Of a DNA stretch of 64,000 bases, positions 26,099 to 34,884 are shown one piece after another. A model generated the notes under the pieces. The model was not told where the DNA came from. It saw only the letters and a list, made by a program, of their open reading frames with translations, and made no database searches. The stretch's first letter is position 1. The number at the start of each line of letters is the position of its first letter. Source of the DNA: Paenibacillus plantarum (lineage in GTDB: Bacteria; Bacillota; Bacilli; Paenibacillales; NBRC-103111). The stretch spans positions 310,001-374,000 of the forward strand of contig NZ_WHNY01000040.1 in the NCBI RefSeq assembly GCF_013141695.1, given 5' to 3'. The position numbers and the translations under genes are program-made.

Positions 26099-26758
26099 CT
26101 ACTCCTTATCCAGAAATGTACTTACCTGCCGAAATAAGGCTGGGGCGTCCTCGCTCAAACAGATTAAATGATCTGATTTGGCGTGCCAGTGAAGCTCTCG
26201 CTGCCCTCTGAGCTTGCTATATATATACCGTGCACTCTGCGGGTGAATCACTTGATCTCGTTCCGCTTGTGCAATAAGGGTAGGCTTATTGACTAGACTG
26301 AGCTCCGGCTTCAGATGTCGGACAAGCCTCGTAAACTGCCAGGTCGCCACCAATGGTGTTGATTTCCCCTTGATGAAACTAATTTTACGTTGATACTTCC
26401 ATTCCTCACGAAGGACGTTCAAGAGCCGGCCTGGGCTCACATAAATGACCGCCGTATTTAGCAGAATGAGTTTACGTACAGGGTAACGAACCGATAAGTA
26501 GGCTGCCAATAGACCTCCCATAGAAAATCCAACCATATCAAAGGAGCCATACGTCTCTGTCATCTTGGCCGCATGCCATTCGGCTGCCTGCACCCATTCT
26601 TCCCAACGCGAAGCGTGAAGCTGATGACGGCATTCTCCATTCCAAGGTAGGATTGGCACCTCACACAGCTGTCCACGCTCTCGTAAATGCCGAGCTAACG
26701 GCTCAACCTCATAAGGTCCACCTGTAAATCCATGGAACAATAGGCACGGTTGTTTCAT
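26099..26758 (-). CDS. Alpha/beta hydrolase (carboxylesterase, Est30-like)
   Basis: A 219-residue serine hydrolase. The oxyanion segment is LLFHGFTGGPYEVEPLA, the nucleophile lies in GFSMGG, the acid is probably in AERDQVIHP and the catalytic histidine in KSDHLI. Size and HGFTG-PYE opening match small thermophilic-type carboxylesterases and monoacylglycerol lipases. The ATG at 26758 has GGAG eight bases upstream. No signal peptide is present. It is directly followed by the YdcF-type gene. Confidence 0.87.
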   Translation of the reverse strand: MKQPCLLFHGFTGGPYEVEPLARHLRERGQLCEVPILPWNGECRHQLHASRWEEWVQAAEWHAAKMTETYGSFDMVGFSMGGLLAAYLSVRYPVRKLILLNTAVIYVSPGRLLNVLREEWKYQRKISFIKGKSTPLVATWQFTRLVRHLKPELSLVNKPTLIAQAERDQVIHPQSARYIYSKLRGQRELHWHAKSDHLICLSEDAPALFRQVSTFLDKE

Positions 26759-26802
26759 GAGATCCACTCCTATCTTTTTATGAAAGCTTTCTTTATGTTA
26801 GT

Positions 26803-27540
26803 TTATTTTTCTTTGATTACAATGGTGTTAATCGTTACCTTCTCTTTTGGCTTACTTGGGGTAGATTCTCCACCCATTTCCACTGGTGTTTCTGCGATTT
26901 TCGTAATGGTGGCCATACTGTCTGCTGTGACTTTTCCGAAAATTGAATAATTCGGCGTACTGTTCAAATTCGCGCAATCCGTACCCGAACAAATGAAGAA
27001 TTGGCTGCCATTTGTATTCGCACCTGAGTTAGCCATCGCCACAGTACCTGGTTCATACTTATGCGTTGTTTTCAATTCATCAGCAAATTTATAGCCTGGG
27101 CCCCCTCTGCCTGTCCCTTGCGGATCTCCCGTTTGGATCATGAAGGTTTTGATAATACGGTGAAACGTCACATTGTTATAAAAGCCTTCTTTGGACAGAA
27201 AAACGAAGTTATTCACCGTTTTCGGTGCTTCTTTGGCGTACAAGTCGATTGTAAAAGTTCCTTTCGACGTTGTTACTTCTGCCTGATATGTTTTGTTCGT
27301 ATCAATCATCATATCTGGGGCTTTGCTCCATTGCTTGCCTGCTGTTGCCGATGTCGATGCCGCAGGTGTTGCTGTTGCTGTTGCGGATGATGTTGGAGCA
27401 GTAGTGCTAGTACCAGGCGTTGCCGTGCCGCCAGTTGTTTCCGTAGGTTTATTGCCGCACGCGGATGCGATCAGGGTTAATGCAAGCAAGGAAGCGGTGA
27501 TTAGCATGTTGGACTTCATGGATTTAGTGGCTAGTTTCAT
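26803..27540 (-). CDS. Cyclophilin-type peptidyl-prolyl isomerase lipoprotein
   Basis: A 245-residue lipoprotein with lipobox IASAC (C28), a Thr/Ala/Ser-rich linker to about residue 68, and a cyclophilin domain to the end. Catalytic-site segments are FHRIIKTFMIQTGDPQGTG with the active arginine, ANSGANTNGSQFFI and FGKV. It would catalyse proline isomerisation of proteins folding outside the membrane. GGAGG stands eight bases before the ATG. It is upstream of the esterase and YdcF genes on the same strand, with 44 bases between. Confidence 0.92.
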   Translation of the reverse strand: MKLATKSMKSNMLITASLLALTLIASACGNKPTETTGGTATPGTSTTAPTSSATATATPAASTSATAGKQWSKAPDMMIDTNKTYQAEVTTSKGTFTIDLYAKEAPKTVNNFVFLSKEGFYNNVTFHRIIKTFMIQTGDPQGTGRGGPGYKFADELKTTHKYEPGTVAMANSGANTNGSQFFICSGTDCANLNSTPNYSIFGKVTADSMATITKIAETPVEMGGESTPSKPKEKVTINTIVIKEK

Positions 27541-27615
27541 TGAATGGTCCTCCAGTTTGATTTTGTTTTGTGATGATACGTGCAGATAAGGTCTAGTCGG
27601 TCGAGAAAGATTTTA

Positions 27616-27699
27616 TAACGCCTTTTTCGGGCGTTACGGCTTGTCCGACACTAGCATTCCAATCTTTAAGGCCCTTTTAGGGTCTTAAAGTGCTCACTC
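27616..27699. repeat. Hairpin repeat module, copy 1
   Basis: TAACGCCtttttcGGGCGTTA followed by ACGGCTTGTC, a variable stretch, then TAAGGCCCttttaGGGTCTTA and AGTGCTCACTC. The same order recurs 113 bases further on. Confidence 0.8.
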
Positions 27700-27728
27700 A
27701 GCTACATTTCAGCGAGAAAATGCCTTTG

Positions 27729-27812
27729 TAACGCCTTTTTCGGGTGCTACGGCTTGTCTGCTTCGGCCCGCTGGAGCTATAAGGCCCTTTCTGGGCCTTA
27801 TTATGCTCACTC
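27729..27812. repeat. Hairpin repeat module, copy 2
   Basis: Second copy at a fixed 113-base offset. The first hairpin has drifted (GGGTGCTA) while the second is a perfect stem (TAAGGCCCtttctGGGCCTTA). It abuts the PBP stop codon. No T-run follows, so it is not a classical terminator. Confidence 0.8.
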
Positions 27813-27819
27813 TGACAGC

Positions 27820-30417
27820 TTACGTGCCATTCTTCGGTTTCTCGTCAATCGGCTTATTTACCGGTGATGGCGTCGGCGTTGGACTCGGCGTTGGACTTAT
27901 GGATGGGCTAGGTGTTGGCGTTAGTGTTGGTGTTGGTGTTGGGCTTGGACTTGTTTCCGTTCCTGTGCCAGGTTTAATCGTTGCTCCTGGGGATGTCGCA
28001 GGACCTGGCTTCCCGCTCGGTGATGGGGATGGATTAGGATTATTCCCCCCGTTACCTGGTGACGGTGACGGCGAAACCGATGGGGATGGTGACGGAATAC
28101 CACCATTCGGAAGCGAATCATCCTTCGGAATTTCAACAGTCGCGATATTCGACTTCGCCCCCGGTGTATTCGATTCGCTCGCCAGCGGTACCACATAATA
28201 TTGATAGGTTTCACCGCTATTTATCGTCGTGTCCTCGACCAGCACTTTAGGTGTTTGAACAATCATTTTCGCTTCAGCCTCAGTAGCGCTTTTACGATAC
28301 ACTTCGTAGCTAACTTTCTCTCCGAGAGATGTCCATGCAATCTTAACACGCTTTGACTCTGGTACATAAGTGGCCGTAACATCTGAGATTCCACTAGGCG
28401 GTTCCTTCAAATCGTCTACATTAGCAGGCTTAACGAAGTTTGTAATTGGCTTGCCGTCTAGAGCTTTAGACATGACGGTCTTGAAAATGTTGGCCGTACT
28501 GCCGCTCCCCACCGTCACATAATGTTTGGAATCGACCTTATCGAAGCCTTCCCATACGGCCGCAGTCCATTCAGGGGTATAGCCAACGAACCATACATCT
28601 CGATCGTACTGTTCAATGCCCTTAATATCAAGTCCTGTTGACCCTGTTTTCCCAGCAACTGGACGATTGAACTTCGCTTTCACACCCGTACCACCCGTCT
28701 CCACAACACCTTGCAGCAGCAGGGTCATATAGTAGGAAGTCTTTGGCTGGATAACTTGCTTTTTCTCAGGCTTATACACGGCAACTTCTTTACCTTGAGC
28801 GTCTGTAATGCGTAAAATCGCATGAGTTTTATTTTGCATACCTTGGTTTGCAAAAGCTGTATAGGCTCCAGCCATTTGCAATGGCGATACACCGTCAGTA
28901 AGCCCGCCTAGCGCAATCGCTAAATTCTTATCTTTCTGTGGATTTAATGTGGTTCCTAGTTTATTCGCAAATGCAATCCCCGTATTCACACCGATTTGGT
29001 TTAATAACCAGACAGGTGCCAGATTGTAGGATTTCTTGACGGCTTCAAACATGGTGACCTGCCCATGTGTTTGGCGATCATAGTTTTGTGGTGTGTACGA
29101 ACCGAAAGACGTTTGCGTATCATCTAACAACGAATACGGTGTATATTTCCCACTATCTAAAGCGGGTGCATAGACCGCAATTGGTTTAAATGACGACCCT
29201 GGCTGTCTTTTGGAATACACACGACTGAACCCTTTGGTTTTATAATCCCGGCCACCGATTAATCCCATGATGCCACCGGTTTTATTGTCCAGTATAACCA
29301 TGGAACTTTGAATTTTCTGACCATCTGTTGCATCCTTTTGGAAGAAACTCGGATCCGCGTAGGTTTGCTCGATAGTTTGCTGAGCTTTAATATCCATCGT
29401 TGTGTATATACGGTATCCTTTGGTTAGTAGCTCATCTTCTTCAATACCGTACATGTCCTCTGCTTCATTAACCACATAGTCCACGAACGAAGCATACTGT
29501 TTCGTCCCTCCCGTACTTGTCGATACAGGCGGCACGTAATCGACATCAGCGGCTTTGGCGCGCTCAGCCTCCGTAATATAACCCTGATCCGTCATCAGCC
29601 GCAGGACAACTGCTCGACGTTCTTTCGATAAATCAGGGTGGGTTAATGGCGAGTAGCGAGAAGGTGCTTTGGGTAGTGCGGCAAGTGTCGCCATTTCCCA
29701 TACTTCCAACTCGTTCAAATTGGATTTGTTAAAGTAAACCTTGGCTGCTGCCTTAATCCCGTAAGCGTTACTTCCGAAGAAGATTCGGTTCAAATATTTC
29801 TCCAGAATTTCATCCTTCGTAAACCGCTCATCCAACGCAAATGCGATCGACATTTCCGTACCTTTCCGGAAGGCTGTTTTCTCTGAGCTTAGGAATACGT
29901 TCTTGGCAAGCTGTTGCGTGATTGTACTGCCACCTTCAACTGCAGACATATGAATAATATCTGTGACAAGCGCACGCCCGATGGCTCTCAAATCAACACC
30001 TGAGTGTTCATTAAAACGACGATCCTCCGTGGCGATAAAAGCTTGCTTCAGCCGTTCCGGAACATCTTTGATATTGACGCTTTCCCGATTTTCACCGCGA
30101 TAAATTTTGGATATCTCAGTGGCAGGTTTTTCTTTCCCATCCTTATCTTTCCCTTCCTCTTGCGCATAAATAAGGGTAGACTCTGTTGTGGAAATAATTT
30201 TATCAATATTTGCATCCAGGATTTTGAAGCCGCTCATGATGACAACAATATAAATCCCCGTTGCGCAAATCACAGCGACAATTGCGGCAATGATGGAACC
30301 CATAATGAGCTTACGTGCATTGAATTTTTTCTTCTTGGGGCCCTTTTTCTGGCTTGGTTTAGACTCCCTTGGCTTGGTTTGCGGCGCGGATGGATGTCTC
30401 GTAGGTTTTTTATCCAT
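27820..30417 (-). CDS. Class A penicillin-binding protein with FN3 domain and Pro/Thr/Ser tail
   Basis: An 865-residue bifunctional peptidoglycan synthase (PBP1A type). A basic N-terminus leads to one membrane span at about 37-62. The GT51 glycosyltransferase has catalytic E131 in EDRRFNEHSG and EGGSTITQQLAKN. The transpeptidase has SSFK (S408), KSYN and AGKTGST. After the catalytic part comes an FN3-like domain (about 680-765) and a low-complexity tail of PSPS/PTPT repeats that probably spans the wall. ATG 30417 has GGGAG nine bases upstream. It lies downstream of hfq, separated by a terminator. Confidence 0.93.
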   Translation of the reverse strand: MDKKPTRHPSAPQTKPRESKPSQKKGPKKKKFNARKLIMGSIIAAIVAVICATGIYIVVIMSGFKILDANIDKIISTTESTLIYAQEEGKDKDGKEKPATEISKIYRGENRESVNIKDVPERLKQAFIATEDRRFNEHSGVDLRAIGRALVTDIIHMSAVEGGSTITQQLAKNVFLSSEKTAFRKGTEMSIAFALDERFTKDEILEKYLNRIFFGSNAYGIKAAAKVYFNKSNLNELEVWEMATLAALPKAPSRYSPLTHPDLSKERRAVVLRLMTDQGYITEAERAKAADVDYVPPVSTSTGGTKQYASFVDYVVNEAEDMYGIEEDELLTKGYRIYTTMDIKAQQTIEQTYADPSFFQKDATDGQKIQSSMVILDNKTGGIMGLIGGRDYKTKGFSRVYSKRQPGSSFKPIAVYAPALDSGKYTPYSLLDDTQTSFGSYTPQNYDRQTHGQVTMFEAVKKSYNLAPVWLLNQIGVNTGIAFANKLGTTLNPQKDKNLAIALGGLTDGVSPLQMAGAYTAFANQGMQNKTHAILRITDAQGKEVAVYKPEKKQVIQPKTSYYMTLLLQGVVETGGTGVKAKFNRPVAGKTGSTGLDIKGIEQYDRDVWFVGYTPEWTAAVWEGFDKVDSKHYVTVGSGSTANIFKTVMSKALDGKPITNFVKPANVDDLKEPPSGISDVTATYVPESKRVKIAWTSLGEKVSYEVYRKSATEAEAKMIVQTPKVLVEDTTINSGETYQYYVVPLASESNTPGAKSNIATVEIPKDDSLPNGGIPSPSPSVSPSPSPGNGGNNPNPSPSPSGKPGPATSPGATIKPGTGTETSPSPTPTPTLTPTPSPSISPTPSPTPTPSPVNKPIDEKPKNGT

Positions 30418-30502
30418 ATTCACCAACTCCCTTACGTTTCGTTTCTCTCTAGAGCGATAGTCGATTTATCAAGTCCAATGAAAAATCGACTAAATTTCAA
30501 CA

Positions 30503-30529
30503 AAAGAACAACCTTTATACAAGGTTGCT
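30503..30529 (-). terminator. hfq terminator
   Basis: GCAACCTT pairs with AAGGTTGT across a short loop and is followed by TCTTTTGTT on the minus strand, 70 bases after the hfq stop. Confidence 0.7.
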
Positions 30530-30597
30530 CCCAAAAGTTTCTATTCGGTTAGACGTTTCAGTCCATTAAAAAGTTGCAAATTGAAGCGATATACAGA

Positions 30598-30837
30598 TTA
30601 TTCCGTTGCTTCTGCAGCCGCCATTAACGAAACAGCACGCTGTGGTGTGAAGGTAGAGATCGCATGCTTGTACACCATTTGTTGACGGCCTTCGCTGTCA
30701 ATGATGATCGTGAAGTTATCAAATGCACGAATAAGTCCTCTAATTTGAAAGCCATTCGTTAAATAAACGGTTACGGGAATGCTTTCTTTACGCAGCTGAT
30801 TTAGAAAATTGTCCTGAATATTAATGGATCGGTTCAT
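30598..30837 (-). CDS. hfq: RNA chaperone Hfq
   Basis: A 79-residue Sm-like protein that forms a hexameric ring and binds small RNAs. The Sm1 motif includes [22 protein letters not shown] and FDNFTIII; the Sm2 motif is YKHAIST, the family's characteristic YKHA(I/V)ST. The C-terminal tail is short, as in Firmicutes. GGGGG precedes the ATG. It follows miaA, the conserved miaA-hfq order, with an unusual 190-base spacer holding a long hairpin. Confidence 0.97.
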   Translation of the reverse strand: MNRSINIQDNFLNQLRKESIPVTVYLTNGFQIRGLIRAFDNFTIIIDSEGRQQMVYKHAISTFTPQRAVSLMAAAEATE

Positions 30838-30895
30838 CAGTATGTCCCCCTTAATGGAATGAAACTTTCGCCCATACGGCGCTATTTTCTACCAC

Positions 30896-30947
30896 ATAGG
30901 AAAGTTTACCTTTGTTAAGCAATAAAGTGCGTAACAAACTTTCCTAT
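30896..30947. repeat. Inverted repeat in the miaA-hfq spacer
   Basis: ATAGGAAAGTTT and its exact complement AAACTTTCCTAT flank a 28-base interior that can pair further (TGTTA/TAACA). It could be a terminator of miaA, an mRNA processing site, or part of the hfq leader. Confidence 0.65.
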
Positions 30948-31028
30948 TGGCGATAAAAACAACCTCTAAACGCGGTCGCTCATCTTCGAAATGACTTCGA
31001 TAGAAGTTTTTATCATTGGTGATATTTG

Positions 31029-31997
31029 TTAATTATATTCTATTTTATGTACAAACTTTCCTGCTAGTATATCACTAATCATTTCGAAATGGGCAGAAAA
31101 ATTTGCTGTATCTGTCACATCAACCCAATCAATGTCCTTCATGTGCCTAAACCAAGACAATTGACGTTTCGCAAATCGACGTGTATCCCGCTTGAGCAAG
31201 ATTACGGCATCTTCGAAACTGAGCTCATGCTCCAAATAACTGACGATCTCTTTATAACCAAGTGCTTGCATCGAAATGGCTGACTTTGGGGTGCCAGCAG
31301 CAAGTAGCGCTTGTACCTCTTCGACCAACCCTTCCTGAATCATCGCATCGATACGTTCTTCAATCCGCTGATAGAGCAGGGCTCGGTCCATCGTGAGTCC
31401 AATGATACATAGTTCGTAGGGAGATTCTTTTTTCTGGGAGGCCAAATGAGCGGTCATGGTTTCCCCAGATATATGGAAAATCTCAAGTGCTCGTATGACG
31501 CGCCTGCGATCATTCGCGTGCAGACGGCCCGCACTCTCAGGATCAATTTCCCGCAACTTGGCATGCAGGGCTTCTTCCCCATGCGTATTTGCAAATTCTT
31601 CCTGCATTAATCTGAATTCCTCATCCATGCTGACATCCGTGAATTGATAATCATAGCATACCGACTCGATATATAATCCTGTGCCACCAACGATAAAAGG
31701 CAGCTTGCCGCGCGAGTGAATGTCTTGAATTAATCCTTTTACTCGCTCTTGAAACTCGGCTGCAGAAAACGAATACGATGGATCATGAATATCAATTAGA
31801 TGATGCGGGACGATTTGCTGCTCCGCCTCGCTCGCTTTGGCGGTTCCGATGTCCATGCCACGATATACCTGCATCGAATCACCAGAAATAATTTCACAAT
31901 CGAAGCGCTGAGCAATTTCCAAGCTGAGCTTGGTCTTGCCAACAGCGGTTGGACCAAGTAGCACGAGTAATTTCGGCTTGGCTGATGGGGCTAACAC
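31029..31997 (-). CDS. miaA: tRNA dimethylallyltransferase
   Basis: A 322-residue enzyme that adds the dimethylallyl group to A37 of tRNAs reading UNN codons. The P-loop is LLGPTAVGKTKLS, followed by ISGDSMQVYRGMDIGTAK and the substrate-binding HHLID and GGTGLYIE segments; FAKRQLSWFR near the C-terminus is a family signature. The start is a GTG inside the last codons of the upstream methyltransferase gene, with GGAG ten bases before it, so translation is coupled. Confidence 0.96.
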   Translation of the reverse strand: MLAPSAKPKLLVLLGPTAVGKTKLSLEIAQRFDCEIISGDSMQVYRGMDIGTAKASEAEQQIVPHHLIDIHDPSYSFSAAEFQERVKGLIQDIHSRGKLPFIVGGTGLYIESVCYDYQFTDVSMDEEFRLMQEEFANTHGEEALHAKLREIDPESAGRLHANDRRRVIRALEIFHISGETMTAHLASQKKESPYELCIIGLTMDRALLYQRIEERIDAMIQEGLVEEVQALLAAGTPKSAISMQALGYKEIVSYLEHELSFEDAVILLKRDTRRFAKRQLSWFRHMKDIDWVDVTDTANFSAHFEMISDILAGKFVHKIEYN

Positions 31998-32767
31998 AAT
32001 CGAATCACTCCATACGTTGTTTTCGTTGTTGAACGTAACACATGCTCGAACCCGAGCCGAGCAAACTCAGAACTGTCACGGTTTTCCTTAAGCACAATAC
32101 TTTTGCGTGCAACGCGTCTTGCTTCAGCGATCGAAGCCAAGCTAACGGCTTCATCGTTCGCACGATGCCGAAGTGGGGATATCGCATGCGATTCCTCAAT
32201 CGGACTGCGAAACATGGGATCAAAATAGACCACATCCACACTCTGCGTGTCTAATTGCTGCAAATAGGATAGGTGATGCGTGTGCCTAACCTCAATGCGT
32301 CTCATTGCAGCATTCAATTCCGGTATTTCCGATTGATACTGCACCAAGCCTTCTTGAATCAGCATGGCTGGGATCGTTTCACTTTCAAGCGCTGTTACAC
32401 GCCCTTCCATACCGACCACATAGGAGAAGACGATAGCATCCGACGCAAGCCCCGCTGTACAATCTACGATACGGTCGCCGGAAACGGCTCCTGATGCCTC
32501 TATGAGTAAATCAGGCTCCCCCCTCTGCATCCGTTTGACACGAACGAGAGACATACTTGGATGGAAAAAAGTTGCTGGGTGGTCTTCTTCATAGTACCTG
32601 ATCTCTTCCCTTGTCACAAGCAGAACAGAACTATCCTTATAATTTCTCCTAAGATGTTCCAAAGAATACTTCTTACGGGGCACATTTCGGCCCCCATATA
32701 ATACGGATAAGCGTGCGGCTTCCGCCACCAATTCAGCGGACGGGTTATACGAAGTTGTTACTAGCAC
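31991..32767 (-). CDS. RsmJ-like class I SAM-dependent methyltransferase
   Basis: A 258-residue protein. Residues 85-225 show a SAM-binding fold: IVDCTAGLASDAIVFSYVVG is motif I, VTALESE motif II, and YFDPMFRSP the catalytic DPMF/P motif, as in RsmJ-type 16S rRNA guanine methyltransferases. The N-terminal 80 residues are a separate, less conserved domain. Whether it acts on rRNA at the RsmJ position is inference. A GTG start four bases after the mutL stop and a seven-base overlap with miaA place it in the mutS-mutL-miaA operon. Confidence 0.8.
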   Translation of the reverse strand: MLVTTSYNPSAELVAEAARLSVLYGGRNVPRKKYSLEHLRRNYKDSSVLLVTREEIRYYEEDHPATFFHPSMSLVRVKRMQRGEPDLLIEASGAVSGDRIVDCTAGLASDAIVFSYVVGMEGRVTALESETIPAMLIQEGLVQYQSEIPELNAAMRRIEVRHTHHLSYLQQLDTQSVDVVYFDPMFRSPIEESHAISPLRHRANDEAVSLASIAEARRVARKSIVLKENRDSSEFARLGFEHVLRSTTKTTYGVIRLC

Positions 32768-32771
32768 AGGG

Positions 32772-34880
32772 TTACATCACTCGCTTAAACATTTTTTCTA
32801 ACTCATACGTTGTAAAACTTACTACGATCGGTCGTCCGTGCGGACACGTATACGGATTCCGGCAGCCTGCGAGACGATCAATTAATGTCTCCATTTCCAG
32901 TATACCAAGGCTTTGATTAGCTTTGATCGATGCCTTACACGAGCACATAATCGCTGCTTTCTCACGCAGTTTGGCGATATCCAAAGCTTTGCGATCCGAA
33001 ATAATGAGCTCACACATCTCTTCAACGATAGCCTTCTCTTCCCCTGAAGGGAACCAATGAGGATGCGCACGTACGAGGAAAGTGTTGCCGCCAAAGGCTT
33101 CCATATACACGCCAACTTGTTCAAACAAGGCTAGCTTATCCGCAATAACCCCCGCTTCAGAAGGAGTGAATTCCAATGTAATCGGAACGAGCAATTCTTG
33201 GCTCGCCTCAGCAGGATTGCCAAAATGCTCATAATAATATTCATAATTAATACGTTCATGTGCGGCATGTTGATCGATTAAATACAACCCTGTCTCATTC
33301 TGAGCAATCAAATAGGTGCCATGCATTTGTCCGATCGGATCCAAACGAGGAAACGTTGGGAGCTTAGGTGCATCACTGTCCTCATTCGAAGGCATCAAAT
33401 CCATAAATGCCTCATTTGTTCGACGTTGCTGTTGAATAGAAGTGTTTCGAAATGATGCATCGCGCACAGGCGTGTAACTCTGACTAGCCGTTGGTGTTCT
33501 TTTGGTTGCAAATCCACTTTCTGTAGGTGAACTGGCACTCGAAAATGATACCTCAGGCTGCGGCTTCTGCGAAGGTAGTGTCGAAGGAAATGACGCTGCC
33601 TGACGGTAATCAGGAGCAGTTTCTTTGATCTGAGGTGGCAACCACTGCGAGTCATCCTTCCTCTGATTAGAACTTGTTTCCTTCAGACCGTCCAAAGCAT
33701 TCAAACCCTGCAAACCCTTCGAATCTTTCGAATCCTCAGCATCCTTGTGATCCTTATAAAACTCCGCATCCAACTCCATCGACGGACTACGGGTTTCCTT
33801 TGGCGGCTCTACAGTACGTGTGAGCTCTAGTTGCTCCTGAACGTATGCGCCTTTTGGCACTGATGACGCTTTGACTCCCGTAGGAATCAGCACTTGTCTG
33901 CCGAATAGCCGCTTCACCTCGGCTTCGATCAATGCCGTAAGCTCCGCTTCCTTACTGAAGCGGACCTCCAGCTTGGATGGATGTACGTTGACATCCACAA
34001 GCGCAGGGTCCATCCCGATGTGCAGCGCAGCAACGGGAAAGCGATTGATCGGCAGCAGGGTGTGATACCCCTGCAGCAGGGCTTGATTCAGCGCGAAGTT
34101 GCGCACATATCGACCATTAACGATGGTCGATATGCCACCGCGATTCGCGCGCGTCATTTCGGGCTTGGCGACGAAGCCCGAGATGGTATAATCCAAGCTT
34201 TCCACTTGGATTGGAAGCATTTGCTTGGCAATCGCCGTGCCATAGATGCCAGCAATGACTTGAAGCAGATCCCCGTTGCCTAACGTTTGGAGCAATACAT
34301 TGCCATTATGCTTCAAGGTGAAAGCAATACCAGGATGAGCGAGCGAAAGACGATATAAATAATCAGAAATATGCCCAAGCTCCGTCTGGATCGTTTTCAT
34401 ATATTTCAATCTAGCTGGCGTGTTATAAAACAAATCACGTACTGTCACTTCTGTACCACGCGATGCGGCTGTTTCTTCCACAGCACGAATCGTGCCGCCC
34501 TCGATGGTGATTTTACGTCCCAACCCATCATTCGTCGCACTGGTTACACACTCAAGCCTGGAGACAGAAGCAATACTTGGCAGGGCTTCACCCCGAAAGC
34601 CTAGCGTGCGGATCGAGAACAGATCCTTGCTCGTTGCAATTTTACTCGTAGCATGCCGCTGGAAAGCTAATTCACAATCCTCAAGAGCCATGCCTGAGCC
34701 GTTATCAGATACCCGAATTAAGGTTAATCCACCTTCTTCAATCGTGACGTCAACACGGGTACTCCCCGCATCAACCGAGTTCTCAACCAGCTCTTTCACG
34801 ACCGATGAAGGCCGCTCCACCACTTCACCTGCTGCAATTTGGTTCGCAATATGCTCGCTTAAGAGCTGAATTTTCCCCAT
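32772..34880 (-). CDS. mutL: DNA mismatch repair protein MutL
   Basis: A 702-residue MutL. The N-terminal GHKL ATPase has ELVENSVDAGS, DNGSGM and TLGFRGEALPSI. A long polar linker (about 345-510), rich in Asp, Lys and Ser repeats, follows. The C-terminal dimerisation domain has the nicking-endonuclease motif DQHAAHER and the metal-binding CSCKASIKANQ and CPHGRPI segments, as in bacteria without MutH. GGGG lies ten bases before the ATG. It lies downstream of an S41 protease gene inserted between mutS and mutL. Confidence 0.96.
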   Translation of the reverse strand: MGKIQLLSEHIANQIAAGEVVERPSSVVKELVENSVDAGSTRVDVTIEEGGLTLIRVSDNGSGMALEDCELAFQRHATSKIATSKDLFSIRTLGFRGEALPSIASVSRLECVTSATNDGLGRKITIEGGTIRAVEETAASRGTEVTVRDLFYNTPARLKYMKTIQTELGHISDYLYRLSLAHPGIAFTLKHNGNVLLQTLGNGDLLQVIAGIYGTAIAKQMLPIQVESLDYTISGFVAKPEMTRANRGGISTIVNGRYVRNFALNQALLQGYHTLLPINRFPVAALHIGMDPALVDVNVHPSKLEVRFSKEAELTALIEAEVKRLFGRQVLIPTGVKASSVPKGAYVQEQLELTRTVEPPKETRSPSMELDAEFYKDHKDAEDSKDSKGLQGLNALDGLKETSSNQRKDDSQWLPPQIKETAPDYRQAASFPSTLPSQKPQPEVSFSSASSPTESGFATKRTPTASQSYTPVRDASFRNTSIQQQRRTNEAFMDLMPSNEDSDAPKLPTFPRLDPIGQMHGTYLIAQNETGLYLIDQHAAHERINYEYYYEHFGNPAEASQELLVPITLEFTPSEAGVIADKLALFEQVGVYMEAFGGNTFLVRAHPHWFPSGEEKAIVEEMCELIISDRKALDIAKLREKAAIMCSCKASIKANQSLGILEMETLIDRLAGCRNPYTCPHGRPIVVSFTTYELEKMFKRVM

Positions 34881-34884
34881 CGTC

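Noticed and set aside
27616..27812. Pair of rho-independent terminators for the PBP gene
   Set aside because: The stems are good but no T-run follows on either strand, and the fixed 113-base duplication is better described as a repeat module.
27803..28198. Gly/Val/Asp-rich plus-strand frame
   Set aside because: It is the antisense reading of the PSP/PTP repeat tail of the PBP gene.
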